Source: Apostichopus japonicus
Lineage: Eukaryota > Echinodermata > Holothuroidea > Aspidochirotida > Stichopodidae
Direction: 5' to 3'
Assembly: GCF_037975245.1 (NCBI RefSeq)
Contig: NC_092566.1
Location: 6,512,001-6,576,000 of the forward strand
Length of the DNA: 64,000 nt
Both the position numbers and the translations under genes were made by a program. Positions 36,870 through 49,500 of the stretch are shown piece by piece (position 1 is the stretch's first letter; every line of letters starts with the position of its first letter). The notes under the pieces are model-generated. The model saw only the letters and a program-made list of their open reading frames with translations. It was not told the DNA's origin and ran no database searches.

Positions 36870-39800
36870 GAGGAGGCATTTCTGTAAATCAGCAACTTGT
36901 CTTTCAATGCTTTTCTAATTGTTTGATCACTTTTCACTACAGGAGAAAATACATGAAGTAAAATGCAGCAATTATTAGAAACAAACTTACTGGAAGGGAA
37001 GCTGCAATTATTTTACTGTCACATAGAAACGGACTGCTATCACTCTTTCAGTGAGCAATCTTAATAATGACGATACTGAAAGACGATAAGATGTGCAAAA
37101 TAATGAGTCCAACTGAGGGAAAAAATTCTTAAATTTACAAACTTGGAACAGATTAAAAAGTTCTCTTCGCTCTAAACAATGCCTTAATTAAATCTGTGTT
37201 AATTTCGTACAAGATATACAAATACTTCCATAAAGCTAATACAATATACAATTGAAAAACAGTGAATACATAAGGCCAAATATTTATATAAAAATAATAT
37301 TTTAAAAAGAGAAAATAAGAGAAACCGAAAAAACAGTCTCAGCTGTAATAGGGCTTTACCGCTAAGATAACTTTCATAAGTTACAGTTTTGTGAAGAAAT
37401 TGGTGTTCTTATGTGTTGTATACATATAGTTGCCAATTTTTAGGGAAAAAAAAAACAATTTCAATACAACATCTGTGTATACCTTGGAAACTCATTGGTA
37501 AAATTAGGTCTCAAATACTGATTTGCTAATACTAATTGCTGATACCAATTTTGCAAGATAAACCCATCCAAGTTCAAAATTTCAAAGATTTCATCATCAC
37601 TTTTAGCTAACGATAGAAACACTTCACATATCATCCATCAAGCAATTAACAACAGTTTCTTTTTGTTCATTTGATTAGACTTCCATCTATACAAATTTTA
37701 ACATTCCATCAGTTATCAATTCAAAATACTACGTCTGTTTTTCATATTTTTTTTACATGTTACAATTTTGACAGTCTAAAGAGTTAATTAATACATCACT
37801 ACCCCTCCACCTCCCCTCCCCCAACATGCATAAGATAAAAAAAGCCAAAAAATATCAATGACAGTTAAACAAGAGATTTTGTACCTGAATACATGAATTT
37901 GAAACCTTATCAATTATTTTGTTCGTTATAAATTTCATTATTGTTCTGTCATTGGAAATGAAAAATTCCTTTCCCTAAAAATGTAACTCCCTCTCTCCCA
38001 TCTTAGTAGATCAAATTCACCAAGAAAAATATTTCATATCCTGCTAGCAAAGGTTATTTAATTTCAAAACAAAAAATAAAATGTCCATAGATTCACTTGT
38101 TTCTAAGCAAATATAAAATAATATGCAATTTTGTGAATGTTGTACAACCAACCAGAGATATTGTTTACTTGCAAGTATGTTGTTAAACATTTGAAGGCTG
38201 CAGTCTTGTTGACAATATTCCACCCAACATTTAAAGTCCAATCTAACATTAAAATAAACAAAGCCACAACATTTATGTTCTGAAGCGAGGTTTTATTGAT
38301 AGTATGAAAATTTCCGAATCCTCAGTAACCAAAAGGGACGAAAACCAAGGGAAGGAAATCCACTCGAAAATCACATGTAGACACTTTTAATGGCAGAATG
38401 AGAAGGGCAATGACCGGAGAGGCCGGTCATAGAGGGCGCACTGTGTTAAAAGGTTACCAGGACATTCTAGGCACGGTAGAACAGGTGCTAAGGTTGTGAG
38501 GAAACAGGTAAGCGAGGAGGGAAATAAATTGTCTTCAGAAAAAACTACAAATTTTTAAGGTCTGTAAAGTTGTTAACATTTCTGGCCGCATTTCCAACAT
38601 TGAAAGTCTCTGTGACATCTTTTTAACATAACCATGGTAATAAATGTAAATGGGGGAAGGGGCTGATTGATAATATTCCAGTACACTATTTAATTTTTGA
38701 CAATTAGCTTCATCCATTTTTAAATAATTAGTTTATTTATTAATTAGGTGGCTTGCAGACAAATTCCTGTGGACAGTCAAACTAGTGTAGACAATATCAA
38801 ACTTATCAAACATACACATGAAATGGTAACATCTGCGACACCAAATTTTTTAACTTATTGTTTGGTAATTATGATTTTGAAATTTTAAGGAGCCATATGT
38901 AAGCTTCAGAAATGAAACACTGAGCAGAACCATTAGAGATGGCTGATCAGATTTTCTTGATTTTAATGGCATTTTTGTACAATTTTTTTGTCTGGACATA
39001 ACATAATTGACAAGGCATTGAGAATGACATTCTAAGAATTCACACACATTGAAGGCCACAGAACAAAACACCTCACATTATAGTTCCACAAGTTTCCGTT
39101 TTTCCGCATAGAGTACAAAATTGACCTATTCAACAATTTAATCAAAAGCAGGACAAATGAATCTTAGGAAACATTATTTCTATTGATGAAAGTTTCCAAA
39201 ACTGTAACGCACATAGGGATTATCATTACACAGGTTTATAAAGCTTGCCTACTACAAACTGTTTGAAAATTAAATATATTTATTTTAAAGTTCACAAGAC
39301 GGATCGCAAACACATTTCCCAACTGGCCAGAAACCTTGCAGATTTATGTTCCAGCAAAGAGAATTATTACACAAGGTTAAATCATTTATCAAAAAACACC
39401 CAATAGTGGATGAGTTTAATGTTACTTTAAGGATACTTCCAGACGATTTGGACAAACTGACACATGAAGGGATAGTTGGTCAAAATTCTGCCTCCAGTCA
39501 AAAGCCAAACCTTGAATTAATAAACTGTAGTGTTTAAGAAAGTCAATATCTTCCATTAAAAGCAGCTGACCACACTAAGGACTAACCATCAAATACTCAT
39601 TTATTACAATCATTAAAACTTGAGTTTTTCGGAAAAGCACTTTAATCACAGATTCTATAGCTGGCAAGACTGACATGCATTGTTATCGATGACACAGGTA
39701 AGAGAGGAATTTCCAAGACTCATGTCAACTTCATAGCTTTGCTAGGGAAATGTCCTCCATAGTTTCTGAAGATAATTGATAGTTTTAATATCTCGATGTC

Positions 39801-40245
39801 ACAGGAACAAGAAAATGGCAAAAAAAAAGCAAGGCTTTAAGACTCCTGTATAACCTATAACGGTTACAACTTTCAACTTTTCGTCTCAAAGTACTAGTTT
39901 GTATTTCAACATTCAATCCATCTAAAAGTAAAATTTCACAATTTGATTCTACATCAAATATTAGAAATCCAAATAGCAGAAAGACAAACACGCTTCCAGA
40001 GGATTCACACTTTCAACAGTCAGAGCTTTATATTTTACTAAACATCTATGAGTGGCATGTATGCATGTAGAATTAAATATTAGCGACCTCTGAGTACATT
40101 ACACTGAAATCACTTTAAGTGAGTCGGGTGTGACTTGATTTTTAAAAGTGACCAGTACAGCTTAAATTAAAAAACCATGGACATTCTCGTTAGCACAATT
40201 GCACAATCACACACTCTTTTTTCGATTCCACGCATATTTTTCTCC
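36870..40245. other. No coding exon seen; 3' flank of USP53/54
   Basis: AT-rich, likely including the gene's 3'UTR. A minus-strand AATAAA lies at 39605-39600. Short open frames near 39.4 kb are not recognised. Confidence 0.45.
38386..38520 (+). repeat. Dispersed repeat, member 2
   Basis: Sibling of 14695-14905: ACTTTTAATGGCAGAATGAG, GGCAATGACCGGAGAGG, GCACTGTGTTAAAA, AACAG|GTAAGCGAGG. Confidence 0.6.
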
Positions 40246-40249
40246 ACAG

Positions 40250-40574
40250 TTACCTGCCTTGAGAATCTGAGGCTGTCACGAAGAATTGTCGACTAGCAGG
40301 CACATGCTTTCTTGGCAGGGTGCTGGACACCCTGACCGGCACTTCCAAGACTGGTTTCATATGTGGTCGGTTGACTGTGTTGTTATAGCCTTGGTAACCT
40401 CTGTTTCCATGGCTACCCTCTATGATGATAGGCACGTTTAAGACGGTCTGCCCACGTGTAGCCGAGCTGTTACCGTTCCAATAGGTGACTGGTATGTGTT
40501 GCACCGGAGTGGCTCCGTTGCTGGGCAGAGATCGTTTGACATCATCCACGGCATCTTGTAGAAATGGTTGTCTC
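40250..40574 (-). CDS. USP53/54: USP53/54 probable last coding exon
   Basis: Open from acceptor accacag (40575-40577) to a TAA at 40250-40252, about 108 codons: [13 protein letters not shown], then a low-complexity stretch with repeated VPVR/VPII-type segments and [12 protein letters not shown]. It joins in frame if the upstream exon uses its donor at 41124. A gtaact at 40253-40248 overlaps the stop, so a further exon cannot be excluded, but none was seen below 40 kb. Assignment to this gene rests on strand, spacing and phase, not on clear homology. Confidence 0.65.
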
Positions 40575-43500
40575 CTGTGGTAAAATTATATATCAGGGAT
40601 ATCTCATGAAAGATCATTGCTTAAAACCTTCATTATAGCTGGATTAGTTTAAGTATACATTACATACTACTGACTTATTTGTCCAATATGTAACTGGTCA
40701 TCACTCCATGTAAATTCTGGTCAGCATCCATTCATCCCTTTCCTAGGTAAAGTATTTACCAACCTATGTTTGCAAGTGAACTTTGACCCCAAAGTCATCA
40801 AGCAATACAGATGGCCCCCCCCACATGCTATAAATTATAAGCAATTCTTGATGTCTTCACACCCTGAGCAACGAACTACTTAGTAAATGTTTAAGAGCTG
40901 CATCCCTGGATAGTCAAGGATCTGTAATACAATATAAGTGTCTGGTGAATGGGGAGGGTGGGGGGGGGGGACTGGAATAGCTAAAGAAACATGACCAGCG
41001 CTCCATTTTATTAGACTAGGACGTGTCGAGACTGAAATTCTCTCATCAGCCAACCCTTAAGTTTTACTCTCAGTGATCTGACTTTGTTGATAAACCAGAT
41101 CGGATAAAACTTGAGCAACAAACCTTTTGCGTTCGATATCGTGGAAATCATCTTCGATACCAGAGGATGAGCTTCGACTGTAACTCTTGAGGGAGTTTTC
41201 CTCGTTCAGTTTCCCTTCTAAATGCAAAGTATTATCTTTGGTCTTGTCGTAAATTCTTCTGAAAAGAATTCGCTCTTCTGAAGACAAGAAACTGTTCCCG
41301 AGTAACTTCTTTAACTTGTCTGAAATGGGAAGAAAATTGTCTTTGTAAAACTTTCAGCCAGGGACAACAGCCATATCATAAGGATTTTTCTGTTGAGTAG
41401 GTTATGGACAAGCCATAACTGAAATGGTCAAAGTATTAAGTATGAATCACATTTTGTGATTAAAATGCCAGGACTCACATGCTGCCTGGGTAGAGTGACC
41501 CAATGCTACTGCATTATCTCCAGCCGTCTCTGCATCCGATGACCTCTCCATCAGCTCCTTGGCTTGTTTCCACAGAGCACCAATCTCAGCCTTACCTTCT
41601 CCCGCCGATCTCATTCTGTTGGACGTTTGCTCTGGGATCGTCTTTCCGCTCCACTCGGGTCGTCTGGCCTGGGGTTCCAACGACATCGTTCTCTTAACCT
41701 CTGTAGTTTTAATCTCGTTCCTGTTCGGTTTACCAATACTGGCACCGGGACGGGGGCCCGGCCCACCCGATGCAAACAGGTTTGCGGCAAGGTCCTCCCA
41801 GCTATCTTCCATATAGCTCATCTCGCCACCGGCCGGTGTGATGGATTCTTGGGGTATGGAAGGCCGTCCGTGCGAGAAAGATACACTATGCTTGAGGGGT
41901 TCGCTTCTCGTCTGCGGCAGAGTACCATACCCTCTGGAGCTGTACGTGGGTGCAAAGTTACGGTCTCTACTGGAATTTCTACTTCCGGTGTTACTATCAG
42001 TCGCAAGACTACGATTATTACCGGATTTCAGGGAAGAGCCTCTGGCAGGAAGGGTAGAAGTGTCGGTGGGGACAATCACAAAAGAATCGTGAGTATCGTA
42101 GGCATCAATATAAGCGTTATTGTGGTGCACTAGAAAGCCGTCGCCGCATTCCTCGTATTGGCCGTCCAGAGATGAGAATGACTTCAACTTTCTCTCTCTT
42201 CCGTCTGTTTCGCTTCGGCCCTTCACCTCCTCCTCCTCTGCCGTCTCTTCTGAGATTTTCACGGCATCGTCGAAGACCGACATATCGAACGTATCTATCG
42301 GTCGTATGTTCAGCGCCGATCTGGCAGCCGGTCGGCTGGTGTCTTGCCCGGCTCTGTCGTTCCGCGAGTCCTTCTGTTTCTCGTACAGCTGCTCCCAACC
42401 GTCGGCATTCATCCCACCCGACCGATCTTGAGCGGGAGTTTGATCTTGAGGGGACTGAGTGTAAAAATGCGAATTCCCAATGGAGTAACTTTTGGCATCG
42501 TTACTCTTAGCTTCCACCTGATTCTTAGTAGCAACTAGATTCTTGGGAAGAGTGTTAGTGGTTACAGGTGCGGTATTTTTTTCATGAACCCAAGACTGTT
42601 CCTTTGAGGCCACATTACCATTCACTTTGTGCTTATCATTCATACTTGAAGCAAGGGGAGAATTTTGCTGGTTATTATTCTGTCTATCTAAAGACGATTG
42701 CGACTGCTTCAAGGAGGAGGGTGGAGTGACGTCCGGTTCCTCTACCAGACCCAGGGCAGCCACACCAATTTCAACCACGTCCTTCTTGTGGTAGACTGGT
42801 GTCCAGGAATTACTAGGTGGGCTCTCTGGGTTACCTTGGTATTCCGGTATCTTCTTGACCGGCCAGTAGTCGGCGCTACCACCGGAGTGATTGTCTACAC
42901 CTGTCAAATGAAGCAGAGGGCAGTAATGAACAACTTATTCTGTCATCTCAGATAACAAATGGAAGGATAAAATAAATTGCCCCAAAACAATTTTTGATGA
43001 TCAACTCTGATAAAATGTCAATATCAAATGAATTAAAATAATTATTCACTTCATTCCATATTCCTATTCTCTCTAGCAAAGTTTATGATTACAGTCAATA
43101 ATAACACCTAATGACCATAAAACTGCCTCGATTAAACTCTCTCATTTTACTCAACGAATGTTAATAACTTATTTATTACTTAATAACACAGAAAAGAATA
43201 TTCACTCGTAATAACAAATTCTTGTATAATCGAATGGTAGGTAATTACGAGTGGGATCTTGCATCAAGGAACTAACATAACTTGATATTTGCTTGGCAAA
43301 ATCAACATATTTGGCTGTTTTAATTAACATTTCTCTGGCCAAAACTTACTATTTTGTATCTCTTGGAAAGCCAGCTATTCCTAAATGATGTACTTTTCTA
43401 CAAATATTATGCATTAGTTGAGACTGACACATTGCAAAATACTGAAGATATGTTTAATCTACACCAATCCAATTCTGGTTTTAATAAAGTTCTGTGTTAG

Positions 43501-46500
43501 TAGACATGGTTACATGCCAAGTGTATATTACATTGCTTTTTTAATATGCCTTTACAATGTGGCACTTGGCCTTTAAAAAAATGGTTGGTCATAGGTCAAA
43601 CGTCTGGAAAAGATTATTGATTCAAAAACAAGGAATTGATGTCTTGTCTATCAGGTATCTAATTAGCAGACATAAGGAGTTAATTAAGGCATTGAATGAT
43701 AGCAACAAAATAAGCAGTGGTGAAGCAAGTATGAATCCTGAATATACTTAGTCAATAGGATATATATTACTGTACAGTCAGAATGAATGAATCCTGAGCA
43801 TACTTACTCAATAGTGTACATGTTACTGTTTAGTCAGTATGAATCCTACACATATTTACTCAATAGTTGACATGTTATTGTATGGTCAGAATGAATCCTG
43901 AGCATACTTACTCAATAGTTGACATATTATTGTATAGTCAGTATGTAACCTACACATACTAACTCAATAGTTTACATGTTACTGTTTAGTCAGAATGAAT
44001 CCTGAGCATACTTACTCAATAGTTTACATGTTATTGTATAGTCACGATGAATCCTAAGCATATTTACTAAACAGTTTAAACTTAACTTTTTAGTCAGAAG
44101 AATCCGAGCATACATACTCAATCATTTACATATTACTGTTTAGTCAGAATGAATCCTGACCATACTAACTCAATAGTTTACATGTTACTGTTTAGTCAGA
44201 ATGAATCTTGAGCATACTTACTCAATCATTTACATGTTACTGTTTAGTCAGAATGGATCCTGGGCATACTGAATAGTTGACATGTTATTGTATAGTCAGT
44301 ATGAAACCTACACACACTTACTGACTAGTTGACATGTTATTGTATAGTCAGTATGAAACCTACACACACTCAATAGTTTACATGTTACTGTTTAGTCAGA
44401 ATGAATCCTGGGCATACTTACTCAATAGTTTACATGTTACTGTTTAGTCAGAATGAATCCTGGGCTACTTACTCATTTGTTTACAGGTAACTGTATAGTC
44501 AGTATGAATCCTGAGCATAGTTACTCAATAGTTTACATACAACTGAATAGTCAGAATGAATCCTGTGCATACTTTATCAATAGTTTACATGTTACTGTAT
44601 GGTCAGAATGAATCCTGGGCATTCTTGCTCAATAGTTTACATGTTATTGTATAGTCAGTATGAAACCTACACATACTAACTCAATAGTTTACATGTAACT
44701 GAATAGTTAGAATGAATCCTGAGCATACTTACTGAATAGTTGAAATGTTATTGTTTAGTCAGAATGAATCCTGAGCATACTTACTCAATAGTTTACATGT
44801 TATTGTATAGTCAGTATGAAACCTACACATACTAACTCAATAGTTCACATGTTACTGTATGGTCAGAATGAATCCTGGGCATACTAACTCAATAGTTAAC
44901 ATGTTACTGTATGGTCAGAATGAATCCTGGGCATACTAACTCAATAGTTAACATGTTACTGTATGGTCAGAATGAATCCTGGGCATACTAACTCAATAGT
45001 TAACATGTTACTGTATGGTCAGAATGAATCCTGGGCATACTAACTCAATAGTTAACATGTTACTGTATGGTCAGAATGAATCCTGAGCATACTCACCAGG
45101 TGATTTACAAGTGATTGTGTAGCCAGGTAAGAGATTTGTCTCTGACGGGGCATTGGACGTGTCGATACGGGTCCACTTTGGATTGCAATAAAATAACAGG
45201 GAAGGCTGGTAATGGCTCTTGACGCATATCTCAACGACTTTGTTCCAAGATGGGCCCAGCTGAAGACAAGAACATTAGAAAGGAAAGTCGTATGTGAATT
45301 CATCTGTCTTAAAGACCCTTGGATTCATCCCTCCTCTATCAGGTCAATAAAATCCAGACTCTTTATAATTAAACTTTAGTACTCTCTGATTTTACTTTCT
45401 CAGCTCTTCTCCCCCTACCTTCAAAACTTACTCCCTCCCCATCCTCCCCCTTCCAGCCCCTCTATATTAGTATATTAGTAAACCCCAATATCAATCGCTA
45501 GTGAGGGTTGAAAAGAGTCACACCCATTATATTAACAAGAATCGAGATGGATCACCAAAACAGCATTTTGTAACTGATGTGATATTTTACAGGCAGTAAA
45601 TAATGTAATATGGCCTCTGATTGGCCCTTATCAGCTTCTGTAACATGAATATTTAAATATGGTAAAAATATCTTGATGTGTGAAAGTAAGAATGATTAGG
45701 TAACATTTGATATGTTTTATTTCACTTGATGAGTAATGTCAAATGAGCTTTTTTTCTCCTTTAGCAACTGTCAACCAATCAATTGTTCAATACCATAGAT
45801 GGGAATTCATAATAATCTTTGATTGCGAATCTTCTATAAAACGGAAATCATGTTAAGGCAAATACTTTATGACTAACAAGGAACTGAGATCTATTAATGA
45901 CTGTGAAGTTCATGACAAGGTTAAGAGAGACTGACGTCTTATGTTAAGGTATTACGAGATGCCAACAAAAGCAGTGTCATGTCAGAATTATATTTTGCTA
46001 TTGTCTGTATTTGCTATTGTCTTTATCACAAGAGATTACCAAATTGATTTAGTATACTATAGATAAACATATCTATCATTTATGTTCAAAGTTCACAACT
46101 TGTTTTATATCTGCATTCAATGTGCTGCCATAAAGCTGCAAACTTGTGTTGTATTTGCTACAATCAGGTGATACCATACTCAAATGTGGGAGAATGAGCT
46201 TCTAGAGTGTATAACACGTTACTCTAGTCCACCAAAATAGCATTGGGACTATGATGGAATAAGGCATTTATTTGAAAAATTCGCAAATTACGATAAATTC
46301 TGTTTTTCTGTATTCAAAATAAGAGTGGCTATATGTCCAAATTACAATAGATTTTTTTTTTTTTTTTTTTCCTTTTTTCTTTTTCAATTCTTTTTCTATT
46401 AACTTTGCCAGAACTGCCTCCAAAATACACCCTACTTTCTAATTAATTTCTACCTGGACGTCTACAGTAACCCCAGGGTTTGACTTACCGGTCGTACAGT

Positions 46501-49500
46501 GGTATCTTCTAGATAGAGCCACTGCTTATGTGATGAATGGTAAAAGAAAGTACAGTAGTGCTTGCCGTAGTAGGCTATCAATCCGCCGAGCTCAAAGACA
46601 CCTTCCTCTGCTTGTGATTCAAACACCCTGTAGTACATCTAAATGTAAACAAGCATTGAAAAACAAAACAAAACAAAACAATGTAGATTTAATTAAAGTG
46701 TTGTTTTTTCCAACACAAATAATCAGGAAATACTAAACCAACAAAAAAGGGACATATTTTAATAATTCATCTCAACTTACGATTCCATTCACTTCCTCAT
46801 CAAACTTCCTTCAGGAGGTCGACGGTCGACCCACACACACGTTTGTTTTGATTTGGGTATTTGTTTTCATTTCCAGCATTCAGGGGATGAGGTTAAACAA
46901 AGTTAAGATGTATGTAGTTACAAAACAAATGCACATCTTGTGCCAGGCACGATTACGTACGTGGAATTTACGTTGGTCGGAATAGTTTTGAATTGAAATG
47001 GACAGTGGTGGGAATGGTCCCAAATATCGCTCCTGTTTGCCGAATTCTGACCATTTTTCCAGGAACTCGTTAATAAGACATCTAGGTCTATACTGTGCAT
47101 GGAAACCTAATGTTCGGTTGGGTGTTATATGTCAAGGCAATTTTTACAATAAATGGATGAAAATATGTTGGTTTCTTCTGATCAGTAATACAAGGTCACA
47201 CACCTCTATAAACCACTAACATTCTGCAATTCCTGTGTACCAAAACATACCATTTTTTGCTATTTCTTTCAGCTTAATCTTGCTTTAGAGTCATCTATTA
47301 GAAAGTTTCATAATCGAGAACTATGCATCTCTTCATTCCCATAAGTGTATTATAAAGACCTCATCACCTAACGGTCAGTTGCGTATATAGATACAACAGA
47401 TAAAAAACATGTAGGACACCACAATGAAATACAAACAAGAGAATAGAATACAGACACTACAATGAAATACAAACAAGAGAATAAACTACCGACACCACAA
47501 TGTGATACAAACAAGAGCATAGAATACCGACACCACAATGCCATACAAACAAGAGAATAGAATACCGACACCACAATGTGATACAAACGAGAGAATAGAA
47601 TGCTGACACCACAATGTGATACAAACAAGAGAATAGAATACCGACACCATAATGTGATACAAACCAGAGAATAGAATGCTGACAACACAATGTGATACAA
47701 ACGAGAGAACAGAATACCGACACCACAATATGATACAAACAAGAAAATAGAATGCTGACAGCACAATGTGATACAAACGAGAGAATAGAATACCGACACC
47801 ACAATGCGATACAAACAAGAGAATAGAATGCTGACAGCACAATGTGATACAAACGAGAGAATAGAATACCGACACCACAATGCGATACAAACAAGATAAC
47901 AGAATGCTGACACCACAATGTGATACAAACAAGAGAATAGAATACCGACACCATAATGTGATACAAACAAGAGAATAGAATGCTGACAACACAATGTGAT
48001 ACAAACGAGAGAACAGAATACCGACACCACAATGTGATACAAACAAGAAAATAGAATGCTGACACCACAATGTGATACAAACAAGAAAATAGAATGCTGA
48101 CAGCACAATATGATACAAACAAGAGAATAGAATGCTGACAACACAATGTGATACAAACAAGAGAATAGAATACAGACACCACAATGCGATACAAACAAGA
48201 GAATAGAAAACCGACACCACAATGAGATACAAACAAGAGAATAGAATACAGACACCACAATGTGATACAAACGAGAGAACAGAATACCGACACCACAATG
48301 TGATATAAACAAGAAAATAGAATGCTGACAGCACAATGTGATACAAACGAGAGAATAGAATACCGACACCATAATGCGATACAAACAAGAGAATAGAATA
48401 CAGACACCATAATATGATACAAACAAGAGAATAGAATGCTGACAACACAATGTGATACAAACAAGAGAATAGAATACCGACACCACAATGCGATACAAAC
48501 AAGAGAATAGAATACCGACACCACAATGTGATACAAACAAGAGAATAGAATGCTGACAACACAATGTGATACAAACGAGAGAATAGAATACCGACACCAT
48601 AATGCGATACAAACAAGAGAATAGAATACCGACACCATAATGTGATACAAACAAGAAAATAGAATGCTGACAACACAATGTGATACAAACGAGAGAATAG
48701 AATACCGACAACACAATGCGATACAAACGAGAGAATAGAATGCCGACACCATAATGCGATACAAACGAGAGAATAGAATACCGACACCATAATGCGATAC
48801 AAACGAGAGAATAGAATACAAGACATTTAACTACATTACAATACAATGTATCGCAATACAAACAAACAAAGCAAAAGTTACTGCATGTGTGGGCTTGTAG
48901 AGACAAGTGCCTCAATATGTTATTTGGATACTTACATCTTTGACCCTCAGTGACAACTTGATGCCCATTATGACCTCTGATATGTGATGATGGCTTGGAT
49001 CACAATCCCAATTAATACCAATGGTTACTGTCAAGCAAACAGACAAATTTCAAAGATATTTAAAAGAATGAAGCACTTGAATCATTTCTTCTTCTTTTAC
49101 TTTTATCCAAGGAAAGAATCATAAACTATTTATTGCTATATGTCACATTTTACTATCCATTCAAAGGTTAAGTTACTTTAGTTCAACCATACTTTTTATT
49201 CATCATCATGTGACTCAACCAGGAAATTAACTGGTAATGACTTGACTTAAATCTTGAAATCGAGTGACCCTCCAGGCCAGGTTACTCACCAACATCTGGA
49301 CAGTTCACCAAATCATCCTTCACTTCAGCCGTTTTGCCACATTTGCTCTGCGAAGAAGAGAGAAGTATGCATTTACACCTCATGCAATATTGAAAAAAAA
49401 AACATGGTCTGTTAAAGGACGTCTTCCGTTTCATCTAAGTCATTTGATTATTCTATCCTCTGTTTTTTCTAGCTATTCTTCTTTCTTTTCTCTTTATGGT

